64,000 nucleotides of DNA, taken from the NCBI RefSeq assembly GCF_015521605.1, contig NZ_WANV01000030.1:158338-222337 (forward strand), in the 5' to 3' direction. The stretch is from Thermococcus sp. (GTDB taxonomy: Archaea > Methanobacteriota_B > Thermococci > Thermococcales > Thermococcaceae). Position numbers and translations under genes: made by a program. Position 1 is the stretch's first letter, and the number at the start of each line of letters is the position of its first letter. Positions 50,899 through 61,103 of the stretch are shown here, in pieces. Under the pieces are notes generated by a model, which saw nothing but the letters and a program-made list of their open reading frames with translations, did no database searches and was not told the origin of the DNA.

Positions 50899-50915
50899 GT
50901 TTAAAACGTTTGGTT
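50899..50915. promoter_or_regulatory. Extended SurR-type site GTTn3AACn5GTT, distal
   Basis: GTTTAAAACGTTTGGTT fits the extended SurR recognition pattern GTTn3AACn5GTT exactly. It lies about 20 bases upstream of the mbx TATA element. In P. furiosus SurR controls mbh and mbx in opposite ways according to elemental sulfur, so the site predicts sulfur-dependent expression of this operon. Confidence 0.7.
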
Positions 50916-51058
50916 AAAATAGAGGCACCAGATTTGTTCTCTGATGTTAAAAAGGGTTCCTCATGGCGCATGGCTTGATAGGAGTCTCAAAGTCCCCAAA
51001 TTTGGTTACAGTGAGTGTGAAAAATTGAGGGAAATTTCAATCAAAAAGAAGAGGTAGG

Positions 51059-51559
51059 TCAGTAGATGGATATCCTCTTGACACCCTCAAGCTTGGAGAG
51101 CTCGTTGATTAGGTCGCCAGGAATTGGTTTCTCCGTGATTATTGTGAGCGTTGCCTCGGGGTAGAGTTCCGGATCCTCTGCGACTACCTGGATTATGTTG
51201 ATGTCCCTCTCCGCTATCTTCTGGGCGATCTTCGCGAGTATGCCTATCGCCCTCGGTTCCGGCTCGATCTCGATGACGCCGTAGCCGACGTGCCTGCCGA
51301 CGTACTTCATGTGAACCGTCGGCTCAAGGTTTATGTATATCTCCTTCAGCTCGGGTATCTTGAGTATCATTCCCACGGTTTCCTTGACAACGCGTCTGTC
51401 AACGTCGAGGGCCTTCGCAATCTTCGTGTAGGGAACCTCTATATCACCGGCCTTGATCTTCATATCATCGGAAACCCGAAGGCCGTACTTAAGGAGCGTC
51501 TTGGCGATCTGCTTCCTCACGGGATACTCGTCAAAGTAATGCTCGATCTTTCCCCACAT
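51059..51559 (-). CDS. HTH and ACT domain regulator of amino acid metabolism
   Basis: 166 aa. N-terminal 75 residues form a winged helix (PVRKQIAKTLLKYGLRVSDD, YTKIAKALDVDRRVVKETV); the rest is an ACT domain (GRHVGYGVIEIEPEPRAIGILAKIAQKIAERDINIIQVVAED). Predicted to bind an amino acid and regulate transcription in euryarchaea. The ATG follows GGTGATAGGTA. Divergent from the radical SAM gene. Confidence 0.88.
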   Translation of the reverse strand: MWGKIEHYFDEYPVRKQIAKTLLKYGLRVSDDMKIKAGDIEVPYTKIAKALDVDRRVVKETVGMILKIPELKEIYINLEPTVHMKYVGRHVGYGVIEIEPEPRAIGILAKIAQKIAERDINIIQVVAEDPELYPEATLTIITEKPIPGDLINELSKLEGVKRISIY

Positions 51560-51628
51560 TACCTATCACCCACACTAGTCCATCACTAGACTGTTTAATT
51601 CAATAATATTAAAATGTTTCCATGCCCG

Positions 51629-51641
51629 CATGACTCCAAAA
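51629..51641 (+). repeat. CATGACTCCAAAA, copy 1
   Basis: CATGACTCCAAAA is repeated exactly at 53059-53071. The two direct copies lie in the intergenic regions on each side of the radical SAM gene, about 120 bases before its ATG and 50 bases after its stop. They may be regulatory sites or footprints of an insertion. Confidence 0.45.
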
Positions 51642-51748
51642 GGCCTCTCCTTAAAAACCTTTGGGCGGGAAGGGGCATGGACGCCCCACTGATGGACGGA
51701 TTTTTTATCCATCGGCGGATTTTTAAAATCTCCGCTAAATCCGCAAAT

Positions 51749-53008
51749 ATGATCGAGGTCAGGCTCCCCCATACACGTTTCGAGGACATGGGCGAGAACA
51801 TCAGGCTCATATGGCGCGAGACCCTCTATGCGGAGTTTGAAAAAAGAGAGCTCTCCAGAGTCATCAAAAGGAAGTACCGCGTGTCACCGGAGATAACGGT
51901 GAAAGACGGGGTTATGGTTGTCCATACCGACTATCCGGATGTGGAGAAGTACATCGCAATCTACATCCAGAACAACCTTGGCAACTTGCTGAAGAACCTT
52001 CACACCGGCAGGAAGGTTCTCTACATCCATGAGGGTATGGACGTCCCCCTTCTCGGCTACAACGCCTTCGGGCTGATCGATCGGGGCACGAATCTGATAC
52101 AGGTTCGTGGTGCCAGCGGCTGCAACCTTAGCTGCGTCTTTTGCTCTGTCGATGAAGGGCCGTATTCAAGAACGAGGAAGCTCGACTACGTTGTTGACAT
52201 AGACTACCTGATGAAGTGGTTCGATGAGGTTGCGAGGATAAAGGGCAAGGGCCTTGAGGCCCACCTTGACGGGCAGGGAGAGCCGCTGATCTATCCCTTC
52301 CGGGTAGAGCTCGTTGAAGCTCTGAGGGAGCACCCCAACGTCTCCGTAATCTCTATGCAGAGCAACGGCACGTTGCTGAACGACAAACTCGTCGAGGAGT
52401 TGGCCGAAGCGGGCCTTGATAGGGTGAACCTATCGCTCCACTCCCTCGATCCTGATAAGGCGAAGATGCTCATGGGAATGAAAAACTACGACCTACAGCA
52501 CGTTCTCGACATGGCGGAGGCTCTGGTTAACGCGGGAATAGACGTTCTTCTGGCCCCCGTCATAATATTCGGAATCAACGATGACGAGGCCGAGGCTTTT
52601 ATCGAGTTCGCCCGGAAAATAGGGGCTGGAAAGCGCTGGCCGGCTTTGGGCTTCCAGAACTACATCCCCTACAAGTTCGGAAGGAACCCCACGATCGCCA
52701 GGCTCGTCCCATTCAAGGAGTTCTACGCGTGGCTCAGAAAGCTTGAGGAGAAAACCGGGATGAGGCCCCTCGTCCTTAAGCCGAAACACTTCGGCATGGA
52801 AAGGAGAGAGTTCATACCTCTCGCCTTCAGGCCGGGGGAGATAGTTAAGGCCGAGGTAGTTCTGCCCGGCAGAATACAGGGTGAGATGCTTGCCAAAGCC
52901 AGAAACAGGCTCATAGAGGTCATCAACACCGACGCAAGGATCGGGGACAGGATTAAAGTCAGGATAGTCAGGACGAGGCACGGGATTTACATTGGAACCC
53001 CTGTTTAG
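51749..53008 (+). CDS. Radical SAM protein with C-terminal TRAM domain
   Basis: 419 aa. N-terminal 110 residues are unassigned; the radical SAM core begins with GCNLSCVFCSVDEG (CxxxCxxC) near residue 126, HLDGQGEPLIYP supplies the GGE-like loop, and SMQSNGT follows. A TRAM-type RNA-binding domain ends the protein (EIVKAEVVLPGRIQGEMLAKARNR, RIGDRIKVRIVRT). This suggests modification of RNA. The ATG has no Shine-Dalgarno, and TTTTTAAAATC lies about 25 bases upstream, so the mRNA is probably leaderless; upstream in-frame codons to 51614 are discarded. Confidence 0.85.
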   Translation: MIEVRLPHTRFEDMGENIRLIWRETLYAEFEKRELSRVIKRKYRVSPEITVKDGVMVVHTDYPDVEKYIAIYIQNNLGNLLKNLHTGRKVLYIHEGMDVPLLGYNAFGLIDRGTNLIQVRGASGCNLSCVFCSVDEGPYSRTRKLDYVVDIDYLMKWFDEVARIKGKGLEAHLDGQGEPLIYPFRVELVEALREHPNVSVISMQSNGTLLNDKLVEELAEAGLDRVNLSLHSLDPDKAKMLMGMKNYDLQHVLDMAEALVNAGIDVLLAPVIIFGINDDEAEAFIEFARKIGAGKRWPALGFQNYIPYKFGRNPTIARLVPFKEFYAWLRKLEEKTGMRPLVLKPKHFGMERREFIPLAFRPGEIVKAEVVLPGRIQGEMLAKARNRLIEVINTDARIGDRIKVRIVRTRHGIYIGTPV

Positions 53009-53058
53009 GTCTCACAACTTTGATAACTAATATATAGTCCTTCCACACATCGTTCTGT

Positions 53059-53071
53059 CATGACTCCAAAA
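53059..53071 (+). repeat. CATGACTCCAAAA, copy 2
   Basis: Exact copy of the 13-mer at 51629. Here it stands just before a TATA-like AAGTTTAAATTT (53071-53082) of the next gene, which favours a regulatory reading over an insertion footprint. Confidence 0.45.
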
Positions 53072-53112
53072 AGTTTAAATTTTCGGCGCCGATGAGTTAA
53101 CCGGGGAGCGTG

Positions 53113-53691
53113 ATGAGGAAAGTCTACGCTGTCGTCTTAGTCCTGGTAGTCCTTTCGTTCACTTTCTACTTCGGCAACTTTTTCATGGCCAGGCCGGAAA
53201 CCCACACAAGTGCCCGAACCGGGAGCATGAAAAGCGTCAACGCGACATTTAACGACGGATTCTGCGTTTATCCTGACTCTCCCCTTGGAAAGATGGTTGC
53301 GGAGGAGCTCAGGGGCAGGGGGTACAAGGTGCTCCTGCTCAGTGCCCCGGTTGAGTGCGACGGTCAGTTCCTGGCTGTCTGGGTTAAATGGTTCAACGTC
53401 AGCTATTCCCCTGTACTTGCGAGGGGTCACGTACGGGTAATCGCAGTCTATTCAAGCGCCGGCGACCCGACACACTACCTCAGGTACAGGAACGCCACAG
53501 ACGGGACGGCGGCACTGATGGATTTTGAAGATACCCAAATACCCCAGTTTCAGGCTTACGTTCTTGTTGATGTCTCCGATGAGTCCAGGGGAATCATCGG
53601 CCTCAGGGGGTATCAGGATTACCTCATGAGGGAGGCGGCAAAAGCTGTCGTTGGGAACATCAAACACGTGACGGACGGTGAGGCTGGATGA
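53113..53691 (+). CDS. Secreted or membrane-anchored hypothetical protein
   Basis: 192 aa with an N-terminal hydrophobic helix (residues 4-24), then an extracellular domain with one Cys pair (GFCVYPDS, VECDGQ) and sequons NAT, NVS, NAT. The body alternates strand and helix (KMVAEELRGRGYKVLLLSAPVEC). No family recognised. ATG at 53113 follows GGGGAGCGTG; GTG 53110 is one codon longer. It overlaps the next gene in ATGA. Confidence 0.6.
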   Translation: MRKVYAVVLVLVVLSFTFYFGNFFMARPETHTSARTGSMKSVNATFNDGFCVYPDSPLGKMVAEELRGRGYKVLLLSAPVECDGQFLAVWVKWFNVSYSPVLARGHVRVIAVYSSAGDPTHYLRYRNATDGTAALMDFEDTQIPQFQAYVLVDVSDESRGIIGLRGYQDYLMREAAKAVVGNIKHVTDGEAG

Positions 53692-54401
53692 ACCGCCAGG
53701 GGATAACCCTAGCGCTCCTCATCGTCGTGGTTTACTCATTTGTCTTTTACTTCTCCTTTTCAACCAGCGTCTCCTGGAAGTCGAGGGGCGAGTTTGACCA
53801 CCTGGCCAACGTTACCATCCGGGGAAGGGTAGTCGTGGACATGCCCATTGAGCTTGAGCTGATCTCAGGCGTTTCTCCAGAGCTTGACTACCACGGGCAA
53901 TCTGAGGGCTCTCTGAAGGCCGCCATAATGAAGGTTCTGGAATCGGAGAACCTCTCCCCAGAGTTCTCACACGTGAGACCCGTCATCGTCTTTCCGGGTG
54001 GAGGACTGCCCTCAAGGATAAACGACTCTGTGGTCATCATTTTTGTCCCGTTCTACGGGCACGAGAACAAGGTCTTTTACGAAAACTGCTACGCGAGCAT
54101 CCTGGTTTACATGAGCTCCAGCGGTGACGTTGGGAGCTACCTTTCAGTGGAGGAAAGATACTCCGGGGATTCAAGCAAAACCGATGACCTGCAGTATTTT
54201 GCTGTCGACCTTTTCCGCACCGCCAAAGCAAGGGCTGACCTCGATGGGAGCCCTTATTCGCTGAAGGTTGTCTACTGGAACGTCCTTGAGGTGAGGCGCG
54301 GCAAGCTGGCCGATAAGAGCTGTTGGAGTGTTATGGCCGGCGAGGTTGGGAATGAAATCGAGGAATGGGCACGAACCCTCAGGCCCTCAGATGAACCTTG
54401 A
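53688..54401 (+). CDS. Secreted or membrane-anchored hypothetical protein
   Basis: 237 aa with an N-terminal membrane helix (residues 6-24) and an extracellular body (AAIMKVLESENLSPEFSHVRPVIVFPGGG, FVPFYGHENKVFYENCYASILVYMSSSGDVGSYL). The SILVYMSSSGDVGSYL stretch recalls VIAVYSSAGDPTHYL in the gene before it, so the two are probably distant paralogs. Translation is coupled (ATGA overlap). The 3' end overlaps convergent wecB by 15 bp. Function unknown. Confidence 0.6.
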   Translation: MNRQGITLALLIVVVYSFVFYFSFSTSVSWKSRGEFDHLANVTIRGRVVVDMPIELELISGVSPELDYHGQSEGSLKAAIMKVLESENLSPEFSHVRPVIVFPGGGLPSRINDSVVIIFVPFYGHENKVFYENCYASILVYMSSSGDVGSYLSVEERYSGDSSKTDDLQYFAVDLFRTAKARADLDGSPYSLKVVYWNVLEVRRGKLADKSCWSVMAGEVGNEIEEWARTLRPSDEP

Positions 54402-55520
54402 ACTCCTGACCCTCAGCTCTCCCCTATCGTGGAGTTTCAGCAATATTTCCACTATCCTCTCCCCGGCCTTCCCGTCGCCGAAGGGATTCGGTGCCCCGGC
54501 CATTCTTCTGTAGAACTCCCTTTCCTCAATGAGTTTCTGGAGGTAGTGGATAGCCCTATTCTTCTCCAGGCCAACGAGGACGTTACCGCCGGCCTTCACA
54601 GTTTCCGGTCTCTCCGTGTTGTAGCGGAGAGTGAGACAGGGGACGCCGAGGATTATGCTCTCCTCCTGTATTCCACCGGAGTCCGTCATTACCACGAAGG
54701 CGTTCTTCTCCAGCTTGAGGAAGTCGAGGTAGCCGAGGGGCTGCGTTATGATCAGGTTCTTGATCGAGCCTGCCCTCTCCCAGAGGCCGAACTCCTTCAG
54801 CCTGTTCCTCGTGCGCGGGTGCATGGGGTAGATTGCCCTCATTGGGAGGGCCTCAAGTATTTCAATGAGCTTTGTGAGGTTTTCCATGCTGTCCGTGTTC
54901 TCGGCCCTGTGGGCGGTTATCAGGATGTACTCCTTTGGTTTAAGGCCGAACCTCTCAAGGACGTCGCTCTTTCTTTCCGCTATCTCCGAGTTCTGAAGAA
55001 CGGCATCAACTATCGTGTTGCCTACGACGTAAACACCCTCGGTTATTCCCTCCCTCTCAAGGTTCCTCCTCGCCTCCTCCGTTGGGGCAAAGAGCACCTC
55101 GCTTGCATGGTCTGCCAGGATTCTGTTTATCTCTTCGGGCATTGTCCTGTCAAAGCTCCTTAATCCTGCCTCAACGTGGGCCACGGGTATCCTCAGTTTG
55201 ACGGCTGCCAGAGCACCTGCCAAAACAGTATTGGTGTCGCCCTGGACGAGCACCACATCGGGTTTTTCGTTCACCAGAACCTTTTCAATCTTTATCATGG
55301 CCGTCCCGGTCTGCTCCGCCTGTGTGCCTGAGCCGACCTCAAGGTGATAGTCGATTCCATCGAGCTCAAGCTCCTCCAGGAAAACCCTGCTCATCTCGTA
55401 GTCGTAGTGCTGTCCCGTGTGGATGAGAAGTGGCCTGACACCCCTTTCCTCGAACGCCCGTATGACCGGTGCCAGCTTTATTATCTCCGGCCTCGTTCCA
55501 AAGACGAAAGCCGGCCTCAA
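54387..55520 (-). CDS. wecB: UDP-N-acetylglucosamine 2-epimerase
   Basis: Converts UDP-GlcNAc to UDP-ManNAc, 377 aa, two Rossmann domains of GT-B type. Motifs: FGTRPEIIKLAPVI near residue 7, TGQHYD near 36, QGDTNTVLAGALAA near 94, HVEAGLRS near 116, and TDSGGIQEES near 275. Start codon TTG at 55520 overlaps the wecC stop (TATTGA). With wecC it makes UDP-ManNAcA for surface glycans or N-glycans. Confidence 0.95.
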   Translation of the reverse strand: MRPAFVFGTRPEIIKLAPVIRAFEERGVRPLLIHTGQHYDYEMSRVFLEELELDGIDYHLEVGSGTQAEQTGTAMIKIEKVLVNEKPDVVLVQGDTNTVLAGALAAVKLRIPVAHVEAGLRSFDRTMPEEINRILADHASEVLFAPTEEARRNLEREGITEGVYVVGNTIVDAVLQNSEIAERKSDVLERFGLKPKEYILITAHRAENTDSMENLTKLIEILEALPMRAIYPMHPRTRNRLKEFGLWERAGSIKNLIITQPLGYLDFLKLEKNAFVVMTDSGGIQEESIILGVPCLTLRYNTERPETVKAGGNVLVGLEKNRAIHYLQKLIEEREFYRRMAGAPNPFGDGKAGERIVEILLKLHDRGELRVRSSRFI

Positions 55521-56803
55521 TACTCTCCCCTCCCGACACCCCTGAATATGAAGCCCCGCGGCGGCTCATCGACGATATGCCTTCCGTCCACTAGAATCCG
55601 GGTTCTCATCAGCCGGCCTAACCTCTCCCAGTCTAGGGACTTGAAAGCGGTGTGGTCCGTGGCTATAACGACTGCGTCCGCTCCTCTGATAGCGTCCTCA
55701 AGGTTCTCGTGGGTTCCTCCCACGAAGGGGTCGTAGGTTCTTATCTCGGCGACGTTGTCCCTTATACTCTCGATGAAGGCGAAGGCCGGCGAGTTTCGCG
55801 TGTCGTCGCTGTTGCCCTTGTAGGCCAGGCCGAGAACCGCAACAACGGCTCTATCCGGGGGGATGTTGGCCTCTTCAAGGGCGCTGAGCAGGAGTTCCCT
55901 CGTGAGCAGGGGCATCGAGTCGTTTATCTCCCTTGCCAGTCTAATCAGCCCAAAGTCCCTCTCGGCAGGCCAGACGAGGAGATGCGGATCCTTCGGAAGG
56001 CAATGTCCACCAACCCCTATGCCCGGCACATGGATCCTGACCCTCGGATGGGTGTTGGCCAGCTCTATGGCCTCGAAAACGTCTATCCCATACTGGTGAG
56101 CGAGGAGGGCGAACTCATTGGCGAGGGCTATGTTAACGTCACGGAAGGTGTTCTCCATGAGCTTGACAACTTCGCTGACGGTTGAGCTCGTTTTGAACGT
56201 CTGTCCTTTGACAAATGACCGATACAGTCTCTCGGCCAGTTCGGCGCTTTCGGGGGTTATCCCTCCAAAAATCCGTGAGTTGTAAACCAGCTCTTTGAAT
56301 ATCCTGCCGGGCATTACCCTCTCGGGCGCATGAACCATATAAAAGCCCTCACCCGGCCGGAGTCCGCTTATTTTTTCAACCACCTCGGCCATCCTGACCG
56401 TTGTGAGCGGTGGAACAGTGCTCTCAATTATTATGAGCGACCCCTTTTTCATGGCCTTCGCAACGGTCTCAACGGCATTCTGGAGGTACTCCAGATTCGG
56501 GGTTTTATCCTCCTTGAGGGGGGTCTGGACGCATATTATGTAAACGTCCTTGTTTCTGATGTCTTCCGGGTCGGAAGTTGCGCGAAGGGCTCCGTTATCA
56601 ATTGCCTTTTTGAGGAGATTATCTATCTCGGGCTCAACTATGTGGGCCCTTCCCGAGTTTATCTTCTCAACGACATCTTTCCGTATTTCATAGCCCGTAA
56701 CGTGGAAACCTGCATTGGCGAACATTATGGCCGTCGGAAGACCGATGTATCCCAGGCCGATCACCGCTATCTCTGCTTTCCTGCTTTCTATTTTCTCCAG
56801 CAT
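55517..56803 (-). CDS. wecC: UDP-N-acetyl-D-mannosamine dehydrogenase
   Basis: NAD-dependent four-electron oxidation of UDP-ManNAc to UDP-ManNAcA, 428 aa. Motifs: AVIGLGYIGLPTA near residue 13 (NAD), the substrate loop ESTVPPLTT, KLMENTFRDVNIALANEFA near 215, catalytic Cys in GIGVGGHCLPKDPH near 270, and LAYKGNSDDTRNSPA near 320. ATG 56803 follows GGTGAAGGGC. It precedes wecB in a two-gene operon. Confidence 0.95.
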   Translation of the reverse strand: MLEKIESRKAEIAVIGLGYIGLPTAIMFANAGFHVTGYEIRKDVVEKINSGRAHIVEPEIDNLLKKAIDNGALRATSDPEDIRNKDVYIICVQTPLKEDKTPNLEYLQNAVETVAKAMKKGSLIIIESTVPPLTTVRMAEVVEKISGLRPGEGFYMVHAPERVMPGRIFKELVYNSRIFGGITPESAELAERLYRSFVKGQTFKTSSTVSEVVKLMENTFRDVNIALANEFALLAHQYGIDVFEAIELANTHPRVRIHVPGIGVGGHCLPKDPHLLVWPAERDFGLIRLAREINDSMPLLTRELLLSALEEANIPPDRAVVAVLGLAYKGNSDDTRNSPAFAFIESIRDNVAEIRTYDPFVGGTHENLEDAIRGADAVVIATDHTAFKSLDWERLGRLMRTRILVDGRHIVDEPPRGFIFRGVGRGEY

Positions 56804-57087
56804 GCCCTTCACCCATTACCCTAGTGCCATCCCTGAATAAAAGTCTTTTCCAGAAAACGATTTCTGGCCGGGTTTCCGGGATGTGTACGATTTTGGGGCA
56901 CTTCCCCGGTGGTTTCGTTCTTCCGCTGAGATGCTGTCCTGTAATGTCCTCAATTTCATCGAAAGAAAGCGTTCTAAACGTTCGTTCGCTTCAAAACGGT
57001 ATGAAAAAACTTTGAAAAGAAGGCTTCACAATCGTTTTTGGGAAAGCCTTATATTGAACAGAGTTGTCCAGTAAATTGGTGGATGAA

Positions 57088-58221
57088 ATGAGGGTATGGA
57101 TTGACATCACGAACGCTCCTCACGTTCACTTTTTCAAGGGTATAATAAAGGAGCTTGAAAAGGCCGGTCACGAGGTTCTCGTCACTACGCGGGAGTTCGA
57201 TGGGTTAACCGGTATTCTGGACATGTTTGGAATTGACTACTACGTGGTCGGGAAGCACGGCGGTGCAACGCTTGAGGGAAAGCTCCTGGCGAGCACCGAG
57301 AGGATGTACAAGCTCTCCAAGCTCATCATTGAAGAAAAGCCGGATCTAGCCCTTTACAAGCACTCCGCCGAGGCACCAAGGGTCGCCTTCGGTCTTCAGA
57401 TACCCTCCGTCGGTTTCGTTGATAACGAAACGGCCGTTGCACAGAACAAGCTGATCCTTCCCTACACCACGCTCCTCCTGTATCCGACGGCTATAGACGC
57501 ATACGAGCTCCTCAGATGTGGTGCCGATCCCAACGGCATGCGCCCGGTTAAGGGCTTCTCCGAGCTTGCACACCTCTACGGCTTCCTTCCCAGCAGAACT
57601 GTCCTGAGAGAACTCGGGATAAAGCCCCGGGAGTACATAGTCATGCGCACCGAACCGATAAAGGCCAACTACTTCAACGGGCCGCCAAAGAGCGTGCTTG
57701 AGGACGTTATCCCTCTTCTCCCTGAGATCCCCATAGTTCTCTTCCCCCGTACGGAGGAGCAGAGAAAACACTTCGAACGCTTCGAGAACGTGATAATGCC
57801 TGAAAGACCCGTTGACAGCCTCAGCCTGCTCTACTATGCCAGGCTCATGATAGGCGCCGGGGGGACGATGAACAGGGAGGCCATAGCCCTCGGAACCCCG
57901 ACGATTTCAACCTATCCCGGAAGGCTGCTGGCCGTTACAAAGTGGCTCGTGGAGAAGGGCCTGAAGTTCCACTCGACCGATCCGGTGAAGGTCGCCAGGA
58001 TGGCGGAGCGCATGATGGATATGAACGGAAGCTACCGCGCCTACATAAGAAGCGTCGTAAGCGGCTTTGAGAACCCCATGGACGTCATCCTCCGGGAGAT
58101 AGAGACCTACGAGGAGTTCGGAACCTTCATGACAATGAAAATGGAGGAATCATCCGACCCCGGCAACGCGCGGGGTTACGTAAGCCTCAACAACGGCCGC
58201 CACAAGGAGGAGCAGCACTGA
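57088..58221 (+). CDS. DUF354 glycosyltransferase-like protein
   Basis: 377 aa with a GT-B-like fold. N-terminal MRVWIDITNAPHVHFFKGI and the later RTEPIKANYF and GAGGTMNREAIALGTPTIS segments are typical of DUF354, an archaeal and bacterial family related to UDP-GlcNAc epimerases/glycosyltransferases, of unknown activity. Beside wecBC it probably works in the same surface glycan pathway. ATG 57088 follows GGTGGATGAA; CTTATATT at about 57047-57054 is its TATA box. Its last 72 bp overlap the convergent SpoIIM gene. Confidence 0.88.
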   Translation: MRVWIDITNAPHVHFFKGIIKELEKAGHEVLVTTREFDGLTGILDMFGIDYYVVGKHGGATLEGKLLASTERMYKLSKLIIEEKPDLALYKHSAEAPRVAFGLQIPSVGFVDNETAVAQNKLILPYTTLLLYPTAIDAYELLRCGADPNGMRPVKGFSELAHLYGFLPSRTVLRELGIKPREYIVMRTEPIKANYFNGPPKSVLEDVIPLLPEIPIVLFPRTEEQRKHFERFENVIMPERPVDSLSLLYYARLMIGAGGTMNREAIALGTPTISTYPGRLLAVTKWLVEKGLKFHSTDPVKVARMAERMMDMNGSYRAYIRSVVSGFENPMDVILREIETYEEFGTFMTMKMEESSDPGNARGYVSLNNGRHKEEQH

Positions 58222-58722
58222 AAGTGCGAAGAGCTTTAACGCCTTTACTGCCCCCCTTTTGAACCGCTCCCCCGTCTCTCCCTCGCCCTTTATTATCTCA
58301 CGGTACCAGACTATGCCCGAGACCCCCGCGAGCGCTATCGCTGGTATTTCAATGATTCCGTGGGGTACCAGACCCAGGATTATCTGGGGGAATGAAAGCT
58401 CCCCGCTCTCCTGAACGGCCCTAACAACGAGACCGACCATGAAACCGTTGAACGCCATTATCAGCCATGGCCCCAGACCAAAGAAAAGGCCCGAGAGGAG
58501 CATGAAGAGTGCCACCATCGAGTTGTTGGTGAATATCTTGAGGAAGTTCTCAAAGCTGGAATCCGAGAGGGGGCCTATCTGTTCGGCCAGCTTTTTGACG
58601 GCATCAAAGGCCGCTCCGGGATTTCCAGCGGCGAAGATGTATCCGACGAAGGAAGCCGCGAGAAATACGAGGAGCAGGTAGCCAAAAGTCTTTCTGGGAA
58701 CCTCCACGTTGAGCCTGGGCAT
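58150..58722 (-). CDS. SpoIIM-like (DUF95) membrane protein
   Basis: 190 aa with five helices. Signature: LFFGLGPWLIMAFNGFMVG near residue 82 and LGLVPHGIIEIPAIALAG near 118, found in stage II sporulation protein M and its many non-sporulating relatives. In archaea the function is unknown; it may form a membrane channel or scaffold. ATG follows GAGGTGAGGGT. Its last 24 codons overlap antisense the end of the DUF354 gene. Confidence 0.9.
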   Translation of the reverse strand: MPRLNVEVPRKTFGYLLLVFLAASFVGYIFAAGNPGAAFDAVKKLAEQIGPLSDSSFENFLKIFTNNSMVALFMLLSGLFFGLGPWLIMAFNGFMVGLVVRAVQESGELSFPQIILGLVPHGIIEIPAIALAGVSGIVWYREIIKGEGETGERFKRGAVKALKLFALSVLLLLVAAVVEAYVTPRVAGVG

Positions 58723-58731
58723 ACCCTCACC

Positions 58732-59010
58732 TCACTCTTTGAGGGCGTTCTTGAGGGCTATCTTGAAGTCCTCAACGTTGATGTAGGGCATCTCTATGTC
58801 CATCCTCACAGCGAAGAACTCGTCTATAATCTGCTCCAGTTCTTCGAGTTTGTGCCCCTCAAGTTTCTTTTCAAGCTCCTGGACGGCCTCCTCGGGATGC
58901 ATAAAGAAGTCTCCGGTGATCTTGACGTGCTCGGCTATACCCTCCCTCTCGTCGAACTCTATTCTTATCAGACCCTTTCTGGCCTTGTGCTCTCCAACGT
59001 GGTGCTTCAT
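58732..59010 (-). CDS. Lipoate-protein ligase C-terminal domain protein (stand-alone)
   Basis: 92 aa. Begins MKHHVGEHKARKGLIRIEFDERE and has FMHPEEAVQELEKKLEG, the pattern of the small C-terminal domain of LplA that archaea encode separately from the catalytic N-terminal subunit; both are needed for lipoylation. The catalytic partner is not adjacent. ATG 59010 follows GGGGATGGGT; a far longer frame to 59637 is antisense to argS. It lies 10 bp before the SpoIIM gene on the same strand. Confidence 0.8.
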   Translation of the reverse strand: MKHHVGEHKARKGLIRIEFDEREGIAEHVKITGDFFMHPEEAVQELEKKLEGHKLEELEQIIDEFFAVRMDIEMPYINVEDFKIALKNALKE

Positions 59011-59061
59011 ACCCATCCCCAAAGTAAATGGTTCGGAGAACTTTTTAAAGGTTGGGTATAA

Positions 59062-61008
<1,947 letters not shown>

Positions 61009-61103
61009 TCCGGCGTTTTAAACTCCATTCTATATTCTTCCCTATTTCCTAAAACTCCCGGAACCCTAAAATACCCCCTATCCCAAAACCTCTCGGTGGT
61101 TCC

